This document shows, in pieces, positions 52,301 to 60,937 of a stretch of 64,000 nucleotides of DNA; within the stretch, counting starts at the first letter, position 1; every line of letters starts with the position of its first letter. The notes below the pieces were generated by a model. It ran no database searches, was not told the origin of the DNA, and saw only the letters and a list, made by a program, of their open reading frames with translations. The position numbers and the translations under genes are program-made. Source of the stretch: Burkholderia pseudomultivorans (GTDB lineage Bacteria > Pseudomonadota > Gammaproteobacteria > Burkholderiales > Burkholderiaceae); assembly GCF_001718415.1 (NCBI RefSeq), contig NZ_CP013378.1, positions 186,001 through 250,000 of the forward strand, written 5' to 3'.

Positions 52301-53641
52301 TCAATCAAGCTCGACGCGGCGGATCTCGCCGACGACGAACACGTAGCAGATCACCGCAACGAGCGCGTGCGCGACGACGTAGACGAGTGCGCCGTTGAAC
52401 GAGCCGCTGCGGTCGACGATATAGCCGATCGCGATCGGCGTCGTGATGCTGGACAGGTTGCCGCACGTGTTGAGCAGCGCGCCGCTCAGCCCCGCGATCT
52501 GGCGCGGCGCGGTGTCGGCGTTGACGGCCCAGCCGAGCGCGCCGAGCCCCTTGCCGAAGAACGACAGCGCCATGAACAGCACGACCAGCACATGCGAGTC
52601 GGTGTAGTTGCAGACCAGCATCGACATCGACAGCAGCATGCCGATCACGATCGGCACCTTGCGCGCGACCGACAGCGAGCGGCCCTGCCTGAGCAGCGCA
52701 TCGGACACCACGCCGCCGAGAATCCCGCCGAGGAAGCCGCACACGGCCGGGATCGACGCGACGAGCCCCGCGTTGAGGATCGACATCCCGCGCGCCTGTA
52801 CCAGATAGACGGGAAACCACGTGATGAAGAAATAGGTGAGCGCGTTGATGCAGTACTGCGCGACGTACACGCCGATCAGCATCCGGCTCTTCAGCAGCGC
52901 CTTCACGTGATGCAGCGACGGGCCGGCGTCGCGGCGGCCCGTCGCCTGGTCGATATTGACGAGCGCGCCGCCCTCGGCGAGATAGTCGAGTTCCGCGCGA
53001 TTGATGCCGGGATGGTCCTTCGGATCGTAGACGGTGCGGTTCCAGATCGCGACGAACGCGAAGCCGAGCACGCCCATCACCGCGAATACCGACTGCCAGC
53101 CGAACGCGTGCACGAGCCAGCCCATCAGCGGAGCGAACACGACGGTCGCCGCGTACTGCGCGGCATTGAAGATCGCCGACGCGGTGCCGCGCTCGGGCGC
53201 CGGGAACCATGCGGACACGATCCGGCTGTTGGCCGGGAACGACGGCGCTTCGGCCGCGCCGACCAGGAAGCGCAGCCCGAACAGCAGCGCAAACGCCGCC
53301 GCGCCGCCGAGGAAGCCGATCGCACCCTGCAGCAGCGTGAACAGCGACCAGAAAAAAATGCTGAACGCATAGACGACGCGCGAGCCGTAGCGGTCGAGCA
53401 GCCAGCCGCCCGGCAGTTGCGCGATCACGTACGACCAGCCGAACGCCGAGAAGATGAAGCCGATCTGCACATGGTTCAGATGCAGCGCGCGGGCGAGGCT
53501 CGGCCCCGCGATCGCGATCGCCGCGCGATCCGCGTAGTTGATCGTCGTGACCGCGAACAGGACGGCCAGCACGAGCCAGCGCACGCGCGTGCGCCGGGCC
53601 GTCGCCGACGCGGACGCCGGCAGCGCGTGAAGCGGATTCAT
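52301..53641 (-). CDS. gudP: Glucarate/galactarate MFS transporter
   Basis: Anion:cation symporter family MFS permease, 446 residues with 12 helices. RWLVLAVLFAVTTINYADRAAIAIA is the ACS-family N-terminus with the typical NYADR. GWLLDRYGSRVVY is motif A. Start 53641 has GGAGGAGA at the right distance. The neighbour gudD supports D-glucarate or galactarate as substrate. Expression may be controlled by the inverted repeats upstream. Confidence 0.92.
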   Translation of the reverse strand: MNPLHALPASASATARRTRVRWLVLAVLFAVTTINYADRAAIAIAGPSLARALHLNHVQIGFIFSAFGWSYVIAQLPGGWLLDRYGSRVVYAFSIFFWSLFTLLQGAIGFLGGAAAFALLFGLRFLVGAAEAPSFPANSRIVSAWFPAPERGTASAIFNAAQYAATVVFAPLMGWLVHAFGWQSVFAVMGVLGFAFVAIWNRTVYDPKDHPGINRAELDYLAEGGALVNIDQATGRRDAGPSLHHVKALLKSRMLIGVYVAQYCINALTYFFITWFPVYLVQARGMSILNAGLVASIPAVCGFLGGILGGVVSDALLRQGRSLSVARKVPIVIGMLLSMSMLVCNYTDSHVLVVLFMALSFFGKGLGALGWAVNADTAPRQIAGLSGALLNTCGNLSSITTPIAIGYIVDRSGSFNGALVYVVAHALVAVICYVFVVGEIRRVELD

Positions 53642-53812
53642 GACTTGTCTCCTCCGGGACGCGGAAGGCGCCGTCGCGCGCATCGGTGTGCGCGCGATCG
53701 AGTTGTCTGGCGGATTGCCGCTCGCAGGCGGCCGGACGTCGCTGCGCCAAGGCAGGGCGTGCGGATCATTCTGGCACGGTGGACATTCCGCTTTCATGCC
53801 AATTTCTGACTT

Positions 53813-53837
53813 GATCGATTCAGCGTTTGAATCGATC
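53813..53837. promoter_or_regulatory. 10-bp inverted repeat, candidate operator
   Basis: GATCGATTCA and TGAATCGATC separated by GCGTT form a perfect dyad in the leader of gudP. It could be a regulator site for the glucarate genes. No regulator gene is adjacent. Confidence 0.55.
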
Positions 53838-53871
53838 GATGGAAGGAAGAGACCGTACGTGCCGATCGCCA

Positions 53872-53921
53872 TATTTTTATCCGGGTGATATTGACATCTT
53901 ATTTATACCCGGATAAAAATA
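53872..53921. promoter_or_regulatory. 15-bp perfect inverted repeat around a promoter
   Basis: Arms TATTTTTATCCGGGT (53872-53886) and ACCCGGATAAAAATA (53907-53921) are exact complements with a 20-base spacer. The spacer contains TTGACA, the best -35 box of the region. Two arms 35 bases apart, centre to centre, would face nearly the same side of the helix, suiting cooperative binding. There is no T-tract use as a terminator, since no gene ends here. Confidence 0.7.
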
Positions 53922-53962
53922 GCGGCATTCCAATCAACGAACCCGCTCCGAGGGCGACCACG

Positions 53963-54598
53963 ATGACCGCTTCCACACTCGTTCCTTCCTGCACGGCCTT
54001 CGACGGTCACCGGCGGCTCGCGTCGGGCCCGCTCGCGACGGTGGCGCTCGCGGTCAAGCGCGTCGCCGGCGACGGAATGACCGGCACGGTCCTGATCTTC
54101 GACGATGCGACGGGCCGCTCGATCGACCTCGACCTGCGCGGCACGGCCGATGAAGTCCGCGCGCGTTATGCGCCGCCGCAGGGTGACGCAGCCGACGCTG
54201 CAGGCGCCGCCGGCGAGCCGGCCGGCGCGAGCGAACAGCGCGGCCGCGGCCGGCCGAAGCTCGGCGTCGTGTCGCGCGAGGTCACGCTGCTGCCGCGTCA
54301 CTGGGAATGGCTCGCCGCGCAGCCGGGTGGTGCATCGGTCGCGCTGCGCAAACTCGTCGAGGACGCGCGGCGCACGCATGCGGCCGCCGACCGGCGGCGC
54401 GACGCGCAGGCGCGCGCGTATCACTTCATGTCGGCGCTGGCCGGCGACCTGCCCGGCTTCGAGGAGGCGGCGCGCATGCTGTACGCGAACGACCTCGAGC
54501 GGATGGCCGAGCTGATCGCGGGCTGGCCGGACGACGTGCGCGACCATGCGCTTGCGCTCGCGCGCGGCGACCTGCCGCGATTCACCGACGACCGTTGA
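53963..54598 (+). CDS. DUF2239 family protein
   Basis: Function unknown, 211 residues, matching DUF2239. The N-terminal half (TAFDGHRRLASGPLATVALAVKR, VLIFDDATGRSIDLDLRG) looks like a small beta-rich domain. A disordered Ala/Gly stretch leads to RGRGRPKLG, which resembles an AT-hook. VSREVTLLPRHWEWLAAQPGGASVALRKLVEDAR follows, reminiscent of ribbon-helix-helix or plasmid-stability proteins. The C-terminal helix includes YHFMSALAGDLPGFEEAARMLY. The start at 53963 follows GAGGG. The carotenoid oxygenase gene begins 16 bases later, so they are likely one operon. Confidence 0.83.
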   Translation: MTASTLVPSCTAFDGHRRLASGPLATVALAVKRVAGDGMTGTVLIFDDATGRSIDLDLRGTADEVRARYAPPQGDAADAAGAAGEPAGASEQRGRGRPKLGVVSREVTLLPRHWEWLAAQPGGASVALRKLVEDARRTHAAADRRRDAQARAYHFMSALAGDLPGFEEAARMLYANDLERMAELIAGWPDDVRDHALALARGDLPRFTDDR

Positions 54599-54614
54599 CG
54601 GAGCGCGCGACGCC

Positions 54615-55946
54615 ATGACCGCATTCGACCTGAACCGGGGCGCGATCGCGCCGGTCGCCGACGAGGTCGACCTCGTCGACCTGCACGTGACGGGCGCCAT
54701 TCCGCCCGGACTCGACGGCACGCTGCTGCGCAACGGCCCCAATCCGCCGGGCGGCCGCTTCGAAGGGAACGACATGCTGTCGTGGTGGCCGGAAGCCGCG
54801 ATGCTGCACGCGATCGCGTTCGAAAACGGCCGCGCGGCCGGCTACCGGAACCGCTGGGCGCGCACGCGGCGCTGGGCCGCCGTGCATGCGCCCGCGCAGG
54901 CGCCGCACCTGCCCGATACCAATCCGAACGTGAGCGTGCTGCAGCATGCGGGCGAACTGCTCGCGCTGTCGGACGGCGGCGCGCCGTTCGCGATCACCGC
55001 CGCGCTCGATTCGCTCGGCGCGCCGGCACGGCACGCGGGCTTCGACGGCGCGATGGCCGCCCATCCGAAGCTCAATCCGTCGACCGGCGAGCTGATCGCG
55101 TTTCAGGCGGACTGGCGCGCGCCGCGGCTGCGCTACGGCGTGGCCGACGCGCACGGCGTGCAGCGCGTCGATCTCGCCATCGACCTGCCCGCGCCGTCGA
55201 TGATGCACGATCTCGCGATCACCGAAACCCGCAGCCTGGTGCTCGACCTGAACGTCGGCTACGACTTCTCGCTGCTGAAGCAGGGTCACCGGATGCCGCT
55301 GCGCTGGCACGACGAACGCGACGCGCGCATCGGCGTGCTGCCGCGCCACGGCGGCGACGTGCGCTGGTTCGGCGTCGAGCCGTGCTTCATCCTGCACGTC
55401 GTGAACGCCTACGACTGCGATGCGGAATGCATCGTGCTCGATGCGGTGCGCTATCCGTCGTTCCTGCGGCTCGACGCGCGCACGGGGCGCTTTGCCGACA
55501 ACCCGGTCGGCGAGCTGTGGCGCTATGTGATCGATACGGCGAACGGGCTGGTCGACGAAGGGCCGCTCGCGGACGGCGGGATCGAGCTGCCGCGCATCAA
55601 CGAGCGCCGGACCGGGCGCCGCTACCGATACCTGTACGCGGCCGAGCAGCCGAACGGCGCGCAGATGCGCGGCGTGATGCGCTTCGACCATGCGAACGGC
55701 ACGACTACGCGCTACGCGGTGCCGCCCGGCGACCAGAACGGCGAGCCCGTGTTCGTGTCACGCCCGGGCGGCATCGACGAGGACGACGGCTGGCTGCTGG
55801 TGATGGTGTACCGCGCGGCGACCGATACGAGCGATGTCGTGATCCTCGACGCGCGCGCGATCGACGCGGGCCCGCTCGCAACCGTGCATCTGCCGCGCCG
55901 CGTGCCGGCCGGCTTCCACGGCGCGTGGGTGCCGCGCGAGCGCTGA
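54615..55946 (+). CDS. Carotenoid oxygenase family protein
   Basis: Seven-bladed propeller non-heme iron dioxygenase, 443 residues. The four His iron ligands are recognisable in AHPKLNP, SMMHDLAIT, ILHVVNAYD and GFHGAWVP near the C-terminus. LRNGPNPPGGRFEGNDML is the family's N-terminal signature. Bacterial relatives cleave carotenoids, stilbenes or lignin-derived phenylpropenes such as isoeugenol. No carotenoid genes lie nearby, so an aromatic substrate is at least as likely. It follows DUF2239 directly. Confidence 0.93.
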   Translation: MTAFDLNRGAIAPVADEVDLVDLHVTGAIPPGLDGTLLRNGPNPPGGRFEGNDMLSWWPEAAMLHAIAFENGRAAGYRNRWARTRRWAAVHAPAQAPHLPDTNPNVSVLQHAGELLALSDGGAPFAITAALDSLGAPARHAGFDGAMAAHPKLNPSTGELIAFQADWRAPRLRYGVADAHGVQRVDLAIDLPAPSMMHDLAITETRSLVLDLNVGYDFSLLKQGHRMPLRWHDERDARIGVLPRHGGDVRWFGVEPCFILHVVNAYDCDAECIVLDAVRYPSFLRLDARTGRFADNPVGELWRYVIDTANGLVDEGPLADGGIELPRINERRTGRRYRYLYAAEQPNGAQMRGVMRFDHANGTTTRYAVPPGDQNGEPVFVSRPGGIDEDDGWLLVMVYRAATDTSDVVILDARAIDAGPLATVHLPRRVPAGFHGAWVPRER

Positions 55947-55962
55947 GCGGCGCGGTTGCGCG

Positions 55963-57129
55963 TCACTGCGCGCGCAGCGCGTCGACGATGTTCAGCCGCG
56001 CGGCGCGCAGGGCCGGCAGGAAGCCGCCGACGAGCCCCATCACGAGCGAGAACAGCAGCGTCTTGACGACGATCGCCGGCGTCAGCACGAAGCGGAACGA
56101 CAGGTCGGAGAAGGTCTGGAAGTTGGTCGTCGAGAACGACGCGAACTGCATCAGCGACGCGCACGCGAGCCCGGCGACGCCGCCGACGAAGCCGAGCAGC
56201 AGCGCTTCGAGCACGAACGCGACGAGCACGCTGGTGCGCCTGAAGCCGAGCGCGCGCAGCGTGCCGATCTCGGCGACGCGGTTCGCGACCGACGCATACA
56301 TCGTGATCATCGCGCCGATCATCGCGGCGATCGAGAAGATCGTCGACAGCGTGATGCCGAGGATGTTGATGAAGGTCGACAGCGCCTTCGACTGGTCGCC
56401 GTAGAACGCCTGCTCGCGCTTCGCCTCGTCGGTCAGGCGCGGGTCCACGTCGATGTCGGCCTTGAAGCGCGCGAAGCCGTCCGCGCTCGGGATGCGCAGC
56501 ACCATCGACGAATAGCTGGTGCGGCGAAACGACTGCATCAGCTGGTCGACGTCGCCCCAGATCTCCGAATCGAAGCCGCTGCCGCCCGCGTCGAACACGC
56601 CGACGATGGTCCAGTCGCGCTGCGCGAAATGCAGGCGGTCGCCGAGCTGCGTGCCGCTGAAGCCCTTCACGATCGCGCTGCCGACGATGATTTCCGACGA
56701 GCCCGGCGCGAACATGCGGCCCGCCGTGAGGTGCACGCGCGGACGCAGCGCGAGGCCGGACGGCGAGACGCCGCGAATCACGACGTTCGACGGCTTGCCG
56801 GTGGAGGTTTTCACGAGCGAGATCAGCACGACCGCCTCCTTCGACACGAGCGGCCGGCCGTCGGCGCCGAGCGCGACCGACGGATGCATCTCGAGCGCGT
56901 TCGCCTGCTGGTGGTCGATCGCGCTCTGGATCTCGGTTTCGGCGCCCTTGCGGATCACGACGACGTTGTCGGGTTCGCCGGTCGAGACGAGCGTCTGCGT
57001 GAGCCCCGCGTCGAGCATCAGCACGGTCGCGAACACGAAGATCACGAGCGCCATCCCGCCGGCGGTCAGCGCGGTGGTGAGACGCCGGGCCCACAGGTTG
57101 CGCGCGATGTAGGTGAGCGGGATCGCCAT
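55963..57129 (-). CDS. ABC transporter permease (MacB/FtsX-type), second
   Basis: 388 residues with the MacB-type layout: helix 1 at about 18-40, a large periplasmic domain (about 41-260), and three C-terminal helices (TLSTIFSIAAMIGAMITMY, EALLLGFVGGVAGLACA, LLFSLVMGLVGGFLPALRAARL). The ending PALRAARLNIVDALRAQ is typical of the family. It is the last gene of a four-gene efflux operon, nine bases after the other permease. Confidence 0.93.
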   Translation of the reverse strand: MAIPLTYIARNLWARRLTTALTAGGMALVIFVFATVLMLDAGLTQTLVSTGEPDNVVVIRKGAETEIQSAIDHQQANALEMHPSVALGADGRPLVSKEAVVLISLVKTSTGKPSNVVIRGVSPSGLALRPRVHLTAGRMFAPGSSEIIVGSAIVKGFSGTQLGDRLHFAQRDWTIVGVFDAGGSGFDSEIWGDVDQLMQSFRRTSYSSMVLRIPSADGFARFKADIDVDPRLTDEAKREQAFYGDQSKALSTFINILGITLSTIFSIAAMIGAMITMYASVANRVAEIGTLRALGFRRTSVLVAFVLEALLLGFVGGVAGLACASLMQFASFSTTNFQTFSDLSFRFVLTPAIVVKTLLFSLVMGLVGGFLPALRAARLNIVDALRAQ

Positions 57130-57138
57130 CGCCGGTTC

Positions 57139-58293
57139 CTAGCCGATCGCCCGCAGGCCTTCGACCACGCGCACGCGCGCCGCCTGCCAGGCCGGCGCGA
57201 GCGCGGCCGCGAGGCCGACCGCGAGCGAGCAGGCCGCCTGCAGCGCGAGTGTCTGCGTCGACACCTTGAACACCGGGAAGATGCCGCCCGCCGCCTGCTT
57301 GAACGCGCTCGCGGCCGGCGAGGTCGCGAGCATCCCGAGCGCGCCGCCGGCCACCGCGATCACGACCGATTCGCCGAACACGAGCAGCGCGAGAAAGCCG
57401 GGCCCGAAGCCAAGCGCCTTCAGCGTCGCGTATTCGGCGGTGCGCTCGCGCGCGCTCATCGCCATCGCGTTGGCCATCACGGCCATGATGATCAGGATCA
57501 CCACGTAGGACACCAGCCGGATCGCCGCGATGATCTGGTTCGACATCGCGACGAAGCCGAGCTGGAACGCCTGCTCGGTCTCGGTCAGCGTTTCGGCGAG
57601 CGAGTTGCGGAACGCCGCGTCGACGTTGCGCGCGATCGCCGCGCCGTCGTCGGGGTTCGCGACGCCGAGCACGAACACGCCGACCTGGTCGGCCTGTTTC
57701 GGCGTGCGCTTGCGCACCGTTTCGTTCAGGTAGTCCCAGTGGAATACCAGCTGGCGCGTGATCGTCGAATCGTCGCGGCCATCAAGGATGCCGCGCACGA
57801 CGAAGTCCCAGGTGCCCGGATAGATCGTGCCCTTCAGCGGAATCACGTCGCCGACCTTGAAGCCGAACTGCGTCGCGAGCTGGCGTCCGACGAGGCAGCC
57901 GCGGCGGTCGCGGGCGTAGTCGGCGCGCTGCTGCGCGGGCACGATGAATTCGGGGTAGAGGTCGAGATAGTTGTCCGATACCGCGAAGCTCGCGAAGAAG
58001 TTCTTCGGGTCGCGATAGATGCCGCCGAACCAGTTCGAGCGCACCACGGCCGTCACGCCGTCGACGCCGCGAATCCGGTTCTCGTAGCTGAGCGGCAGCG
58101 GGAACACGAGCGAGATCGCGTTGCGCGTGACGAGCCGGCCGCTCGACGCGGCGGCCGCGCCGGCATACCACGCGTCGACGACCGTATGCAGCAGCCCGAA
58201 CGCGAGCACCGCGATGGTCAGCCCGAGCACGGTCAGCAGCGTTCGCAGCCGGTGCCGCAGCGCATTGCGCGCGATCAGCTTCAGCACGAACAT
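57139..58293 (-). CDS. ABC transporter permease (MacB/FtsX-type), first
   Basis: 384 residues with the same FtsX/MacB topology as the next gene: N-terminal helix ([20 protein letters not shown]), periplasmic domain, three helices, and the ending [18 protein letters not shown]. The two permeases are clearly different in sequence, suggesting a heterodimeric channel. It lies 21 bases after the ATPase gene. Confidence 0.93.
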   Translation of the reverse strand: MFVLKLIARNALRHRLRTLLTVLGLTIAVLAFGLLHTVVDAWYAGAAAASSGRLVTRNAISLVFPLPLSYENRIRGVDGVTAVVRSNWFGGIYRDPKNFFASFAVSDNYLDLYPEFIVPAQQRADYARDRRGCLVGRQLATQFGFKVGDVIPLKGTIYPGTWDFVVRGILDGRDDSTITRQLVFHWDYLNETVRKRTPKQADQVGVFVLGVANPDDGAAIARNVDAAFRNSLAETLTETEQAFQLGFVAMSNQIIAAIRLVSYVVILIIMAVMANAMAMSARERTAEYATLKALGFGPGFLALLVFGESVVIAVAGGALGMLATSPAASAFKQAAGGIFPVFKVSTQTLALQAACSLAVGLAAALAPAWQAARVRVVEGLRAIG

Positions 58294-58314
58294 CGTGCGC
58301 GCTCCCGCCGACGC

Positions 58315-59013
58315 TCAGCCCGCGTGGCCATCGATCAGCTCCCCTTTTTCCAGATGCACGAGCGTGTTCGCGGCGGCGGCCGCATGCGCGTCGTGGGTCA
58401 CCATGATGATGGTCTTGCCGAGCTCGGCGTTTAGCCGCTGCAGCATCGCGAGCACGTCGGTCGCCGACGCGCGGTCGAGGTCGCCGGTCGGCTCGTCGGC
58501 GACGATCAGCGCCGGATCGGTGATCAGCGCGCGCGCGATCGCGACGCGCTGCTGCTGGCCGCCGGACAGCTCGGACGGGTAGTGGCTGGTGCGGTCGCCG
58601 AGATTCACCATGTCGAGCACGAGCGCGACACGCTCGCGCCGCTCGCGGCGCGACAGGTGCGTGAGCATCAGCGGCAGCTCGACGTTCTCGAACGCGGTCA
58701 GCACCGGCATCAGGTTGTAGAACTGGAAGATGAAGCCGACGTTCGCGGCGCGCCATTCGGCGAGCTGCGCCTCCGCGAGCTGCGTGATGTCGAGCCCGCC
58801 GACGCGCAGTTCGCCGGCGTCGGGCCGGTCGATGCCGGCCACGAGGTTCAGCAGCGTGCTCTTGCCCGAGCCCGACGGCCCCATCAGCGCGACGAATTCG
58901 CCTTCGCCGATGTCGAGCGTGATGTCGGTCAGCACCGGCACGAGCTGGTTGCCGCGCCGGTACGATTTCGCGACGTGGCTGATCTCGACGAGGGGCGGCG
59001 GCGCTTCGCTCAC
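58315..59013 (-). CDS. ABC transporter ATP-binding protein (LolD/MacB-like)
   Basis: 232 residues. Walker A GPSGSGKS at 45-52, Q-loop Gln97 in [10 protein letters not shown], signature LSGGQQQ at 149-155, and Walker [13 protein letters not shown] at 169-180 are all intact. It energises the two neighbouring permeases. MacB-type systems move substrates from periplasm outward by mechanotransmission. Confidence 0.95.
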   Translation of the reverse strand: MSEAPPPLVEISHVAKSYRRGNQLVPVLTDITLDIGEGEFVALMGPSGSGKSTLLNLVAGIDRPDAGELRVGGLDITQLAEAQLAEWRAANVGFIFQFYNLMPVLTAFENVELPLMLTHLSRRERRERVALVLDMVNLGDRTSHYPSELSGGQQQRVAIARALITDPALIVADEPTGDLDRASATDVLAMLQRLNAELGKTIIMVTHDAHAAAAANTLVHLEKGELIDGHAG

Positions 59014-59023
59014 GCGCGCCCCG

Positions 59024-60229
59024 CTACTTCTTCGCGACGGTCACTTTCGCGCCGTCCCTGAGCTTCGGGCCCGGCGCGAGCACGACCGTGTCGCCCGGCT
59101 TCACGCCGCCAATCGCGACGAGTTCGCCGATTCGCGCACCCTTCGTCACGGGCACCGCGCGCACCGCGTCGTCCTTTACGACGAACACGACCGGCCGGCC
59201 GTCGCGCTCGACGACGGCGCTGGCCTGCACGGCCGTCACCGGCCGCCGGTCCTGCGCGGACAGCGGCTTCGACAGGAACGCGATCTTCGCGCTCATGTCG
59301 GGCAGCACGCGGTCGTCGCGGTCGACGAAGCGGACCTTGACGAGCACGGTGGCCTTCGAGCGGTCGACGGTCGGCACGATGCGCGACACGCGGCCCGCAA
59401 AACGCAGGTCGGGCAGCGCGTCGAGCTGGATCTCGCACGGCTGCTCGGCGCGGATCTTCGCGATGTTCGACTCGGCGACGTCGGCCTCGACCTCGAGGGT
59501 GTCCATGTCGGCGATCGTCACGACCGCGCCCTTGCTGTCCGACGCGGACGAGAACGGCGTGATGTTGTCGCCGACGTTCGCGTGCTTCGCAAGCACGATG
59601 CCGTCGAACGGCGCGCGGATCACGGTCTGGTCGACCGCGACCTGCGCCGCCTGCGCGTTGGCCTGCGCCGACGCGATCGCGGCCGCGTCGCTGTCGACCG
59701 AGGCGCGCGCCTTGTTCACGCGGGCGCGGTCGGCATCGTACTGCGCGGCCGGCACCGCGCCTTTCGGCGCGAGCGCGGCGGAGCGGCGCAGCGCGATTTC
59801 CGCGTCGCTCAGCTCGGCCTGCTGCAGCGCGAGATTGGCGCGGGCGACCTTGACCTGCGCCAGCGCCTGCGCGAGCGACGCCCGCACGTCGTCGCTTTCG
59901 AGGCGCGCGATGACCTCGTCCTTCTTCACGCGCGTACCCTCGAGCACGCCGAGCCACTCGACGCGCCCCTGGCCCTTCGACGCCACCGCGGCCTTGCGTT
60001 GCGGCACGACGTAGCCGGTCGCGTTGAGCTGCGTGTCGTTCTGGTACGGGTAGGCGGAAGTGACGGCCGTCGTCTCGACGGTCGGCCGGCCGGTGAGCGC
60101 GACGCTCGCGCCGATGGCGACGAGGAGGATGGCGGCGGCGATCGCATAGCGGACCCAGCGGCGCCGCGGCGGCGGCGCGGCGAGCGGACGCCGGTCGATT
60201 TTCAGTTTGTCCAGATTGTGATCGGGCAA
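59024..60229 (-). CDS. Periplasmic adaptor (HlyD/MacA-type)
   Basis: Membrane-fusion protein, 401 residues, first gene of the efflux operon. It has an N-terminal anchor helix (about 27-45). A lipoyl-type segment (VVPQRKAAVASKGQGRVEWL) is split by a coiled-coil hairpin (about 110-195, rich in AQALAQVKVARANLALQQAE). Beta-barrel and membrane-proximal domains follow. It would link the inner-membrane ABC part to an outer-membrane TolC-like channel, not encoded here. Substrate unknown. Confidence 0.93.
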   Translation of the reverse strand: MPDHNLDKLKIDRRPLAAPPPRRRWVRYAIAAAILLVAIGASVALTGRPTVETTAVTSAYPYQNDTQLNATGYVVPQRKAAVASKGQGRVEWLGVLEGTRVKKDEVIARLESDDVRASLAQALAQVKVARANLALQQAELSDAEIALRRSAALAPKGAVPAAQYDADRARVNKARASVDSDAAAIASAQANAQAAQVAVDQTVIRAPFDGIVLAKHANVGDNITPFSSASDSKGAVVTIADMDTLEVEADVAESNIAKIRAEQPCEIQLDALPDLRFAGRVSRIVPTVDRSKATVLVKVRFVDRDDRVLPDMSAKIAFLSKPLSAQDRRPVTAVQASAVVERDGRPVVFVVKDDAVRAVPVTKGARIGELVAIGGVKPGDTVVLAPGPKLRDGAKVTVAKK

Positions 60230-60624
60230 TTTGGGCGCCTCATGGCGGCGGTCTCGCGACCGGCCGCGATCCGGATTCCATGGAAAGGGACGGAAGGTCG
60301 CCCAGTATAGCGTTGCCGCGAACGGCGCGAGAACGGGTTGGGCGGGCGCGTAACGCGCGTCGCCGGACCTTGTGCCGGGCCGCCCGGGAAGCCGCCCGCG
60401 AGCCCGCCGCGCGGGCGATCCGGCGTGCCTCGGGGAAAACCCGAAAACGCAAGCCGCGTGTCAACTTGCCGCGAAGACGATGCGTTATGGTGCCAGTGCG
60501 TCAGTATTTGTCGCGGCGGATCGGCGAAGCCGGCAGCTGCGACGCGACCTGGCGCTCCGATGCGAATGCCTCGCATCTTTTCGTACCGGTACGTTTGAAT
60601 TATTTCTCCGCTAAAGGAAGAACA
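60230..60624. other. Divergent intergenic region
   Basis: 395 bases between the adaptor gene (minus) and the small secreted protein gene (plus). Open frames in it are Arg-rich and not gene-like. The last 40 bases before 60625 are relatively AT-rich and contain AAAGGAAG, the ribosome site. I see no confident promoter or operator. Confidence 0.55.
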
Positions 60625-60858
60625 ATGAAGAAGACGCTCGCATCGATCATGACCGCAGCATTCGCTCTCGCATCGGTTTCGGCATTCGCACAGGCGTCCG
60701 CGCCGGCAGCCGACACGTCGGCCGCAGCATCGGCGCCGGCCAAGAAGGATCACAGCAAGCCGAAGCACCAGCTGAAGCGCCACGGTTCGGCCAAGGGCAA
60801 GGCGAAGGCCGCCGCCGCATCGGCAGCCGGCACGAACGACGCAGGCGCGCAGAACTAA
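60625..60858 (+). CDS. Small secreted basic Lys/Ala-rich protein
   Basis: 77 residues. The signal peptide MKKTLASIMTAAFALASVSAFA is clear, with cleavage before QAS. The mature about 55 residues are rich in Ala, Lys and His (KKDHSKPKHQLKRHGSAKGK) and without Cys, resembling acid-shock (Asr-like) or other small periplasmic basic proteins common in Burkholderia. AAAGGAAG precedes the ATG. The frame extends upstream but without signal features. Function unknown. Confidence 0.82.
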   Translation: MKKTLASIMTAAFALASVSAFAQASAPAADTSAAASAPAKKDHSKPKHQLKRHGSAKGKAKAAAASAAGTNDAGAQN

Positions 60859-60900
60859 GCGCGTCGCCACGGAGCCGGCCCGGCCGGCCAACCGTCGGAC

Positions 60901-60937
60901 AACCCCGCATGTTTCGGCGTGCGGGGTTTGTTTTTTT
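60901..60937 (+). terminator. Terminator after the small basic protein
   Basis: AACCCCGCA/TGCGGGGTT (9-bp stem, 10-base loop) followed by G and seven T. It lies 42 bases past the stop and overlaps the end of the convergent Mut7-C gene. Confidence 0.9.

Larger units (their letters stand above)
53642..53962. promoter_or_regulatory. Divergent control region gudP / DUF2239
   Basis: 321 bases between divergent genes, AT-rich in the last third. It holds two perfect inverted repeats (53813-53837 and 53872-53921), listed separately. A plausible rightward promoter is TTGACA at 53891-53896 with TAAAAA at 53914-53919 (17-base spacing). A leftward -10, TATAAA read on the minus strand, lies at 53902-53907. 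Confidence 0.6.
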
